Position numbers and translations under genes: made by a program. Shown piece after piece: positions 63,135 through 64,000 of a stretch of 64,000 nt of DNA. Positions within the stretch are counted from its first letter, which is position 1. The number at the start of each line of letters is the position of its first letter. The DNA lies in contig NZ_JAGGKI010000009.1 in NCBI RefSeq assembly GCF_017873605.1, forward strand, positions 62,001-126,000. The letters are read 5' to 3'. This stretch comes from Paenibacillus lactis (GTDB lineage: Bacteria > Bacillota > Bacilli > Paenibacillales > Paenibacillaceae). The notes beneath the pieces are model-generated. The model had not been told where the DNA came from. It did not search any database and saw nothing but the letters and a program-made list of their open reading frames with translations.

Positions 63135-63978
63135 TCAAGAAATTACTATTTGCCTTCGCGGCGGTACTGATCCTCATTGGCATCGCCGGGATGGCCGTAA
63201 ACAAATTCAAATTCGGCGAGGATCTGGTTGCCTACGAGAAACGATGGGAGCTTGAAGACACTGAAGCACTCAAGCAGTTCAGGCTTTCCAGCGGGTTCGC
63301 GACGGAGATCGCATTTGAAACAAGCAGCGATAATACCAGTTCCATTTCATTTGAAGGAACGATTAAGCAAGAGCATGCGGATATCCTTAATGCTTTCGAT
63401 CCGGCAGGCTCCGAAATCGATCTCGATTTGACTACGCCGCAGGCCATCGAGTTTCTGGGCATCAACTTCCGGTTCCCTAAAGGGAAGCTGACGGTCTCTC
63501 TCCCCGCTGACAAGGAGCTTGAAGAACTGATGGTATCCTCATTATCGAACAACATCCGCTTGAATGGCGCCTCATCCAAGCGAATCGACATCTCACTGAC
63601 TTCAGGCGATATCGTTCTGAATCAGGTGAACGCCGAGCAGCTTATGATCGAGAACATATCCGGAGACATCAAGGGCACTGGAATACAGGCAGAAACCTCC
63701 ATCACGAATCGAACGGGCAACATCCGGTTGAAAGATCTGGAAGGTCCCGCCGACGTCAGCCTGACTTCAGGCGATATCCATTTGGGACTGATTGGAAGCT
63801 CTCCCGTCAGCATTATATGCAGATCAGGCGATGTAATCGTTCGGCCGGATGCATCATTCAGGGGCGTCTATGACTGACGACTCGCTCCGGGTCTGTGGAT
63901 GCCCCGGATTCTCCAGGGGAAACGAACGATACGATTCATGTGGAAACTCATTCCGGAGACATTCGCATTCTCCAGTAG
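63131..63978 (+). pseudogene. DUF4097 (LiaG-like) protein with a late frameshift
   Basis: The frame from ATG 63131 encodes an N-terminal membrane helix (LFAFAAVLILIGIAGMAV) and a right-handed beta-helix of DUF4097 type with repeats such as ISLTSGDIVLNQV, ENISGDIKG, NRTGNIRLKDL and SLTSGDIHLGLIG. It stops at 63877. One frame over, the expected repeats go on as LTTRSGSVDAPDSPGE, then HVETHSGDIRILQ, stopping at 63978. Loss of one base near 63873 (CTATGACTGACG) explains this. The 248-aa product would lose the last two repeats but may still fold. It could also be a sequence error, as in gerAA at 27777. Confidence 0.78.
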
Positions 63979-64000
63979 GCGTCATTGACAAACGATATAA

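Overview
This window looks like chromosomal DNA of a spore-forming, low-to-mid GC Firmicute, most likely Paenibacillus or a close relative. The main signs are two ger spore-germination operons, a YteA/DksA-type zinc-finger protein, a DivIVA-domain protein, Bacillus-type ribosome binding sites (AAGGAGG), GTG and TTG starts, CcpA and GlcT-type regulatory sites, and a homologue of the Bacillus replication terminator protein RTP. No rRNA, tRNA, IS element or CRISPR array was recognised.

Layout, left to right. 0-6 kb: an MFS exporter, then three tandem paralogous XRE-HTH/TPR regulators on the minus strand. The most upstream of them (4604-5992) overlaps a 46-codon secreted-peptide ORF (4501-4641) that is followed at once by an intrinsic terminator. 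This is the gene order of quorum-sensing receptor/pheromone (RRNPP, Rap-Phr, NprR-NprX) modules. 6-9 kb: a three-gene ABC importer of the putative tryptophan/tyrosine type. 9-20 kb: housekeeping and accessory enzymes (SGNH hydrolase, TrhO, DUF1450, SDR, lactonase, odhAB, DUF72, phosphoesterase). 20-30 kb: a LysE exporter and an APC permease that overlap tail to tail, then two consecutive ger operons (B-A-C and A-B-C). The second A gene is frameshifted, and a C-gene remnant lies downstream. 30-34 kb: an N-acetylglucosamine-type PTS (EIICB, EIIA, GlcT-like antiterminator) with two promoter/RAT/terminator leaders and a perfect cre site. 34-45 kb: a large hybrid histidine kinase, cupin, DivIVA and YteA genes, an ArsR-type regulator with an MFS gene and a 21-22-bp repeat array upstream, a Gfo/Idh oxidoreductase, the RTP homologue, an unusual array of 51-bp hairpin repeats, and an acyltransferase. 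45-51 kb: YflT, HrpB, GluQ-RS, DUF1992 and a second SDR.

51-61 kb is a single-strand type VII (Esx/WXG100) secretion locus: a YukD-like ubiquitin fold protein, an EccC/EssC ATPase with three P-loop domains and no FHA domains, an unrecognised 268-aa protein, a WXG100-like protein and a WXG100 protein. Downstream lie a membrane-anchored Ser/Thr kinase-like protein, a VWA protein and a PP2C phosphatase. The combination suggests a secretion machine controlled by reversible phosphorylation, in which the kinase has the same layout as the EssB/YukC pseudokinase but keeps its catalytic residues. A sigma-A promoter overlapped by a perfect dyad lies at its head. The right end holds a divergent 79-aa gene with its own terminator and a PadR/DUF1700/DUF4097 operon whose last gene is frameshifted.

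The two best candidates for undescribed biology are the receptor-peptide module at 4.4-6.0 kb and the type VII locus with a kinase/VWA/PP2C triad at 51-61 kb. All start codons were chosen by eye from ribosome binding sites; family assignments are from motif recognition without database searches.
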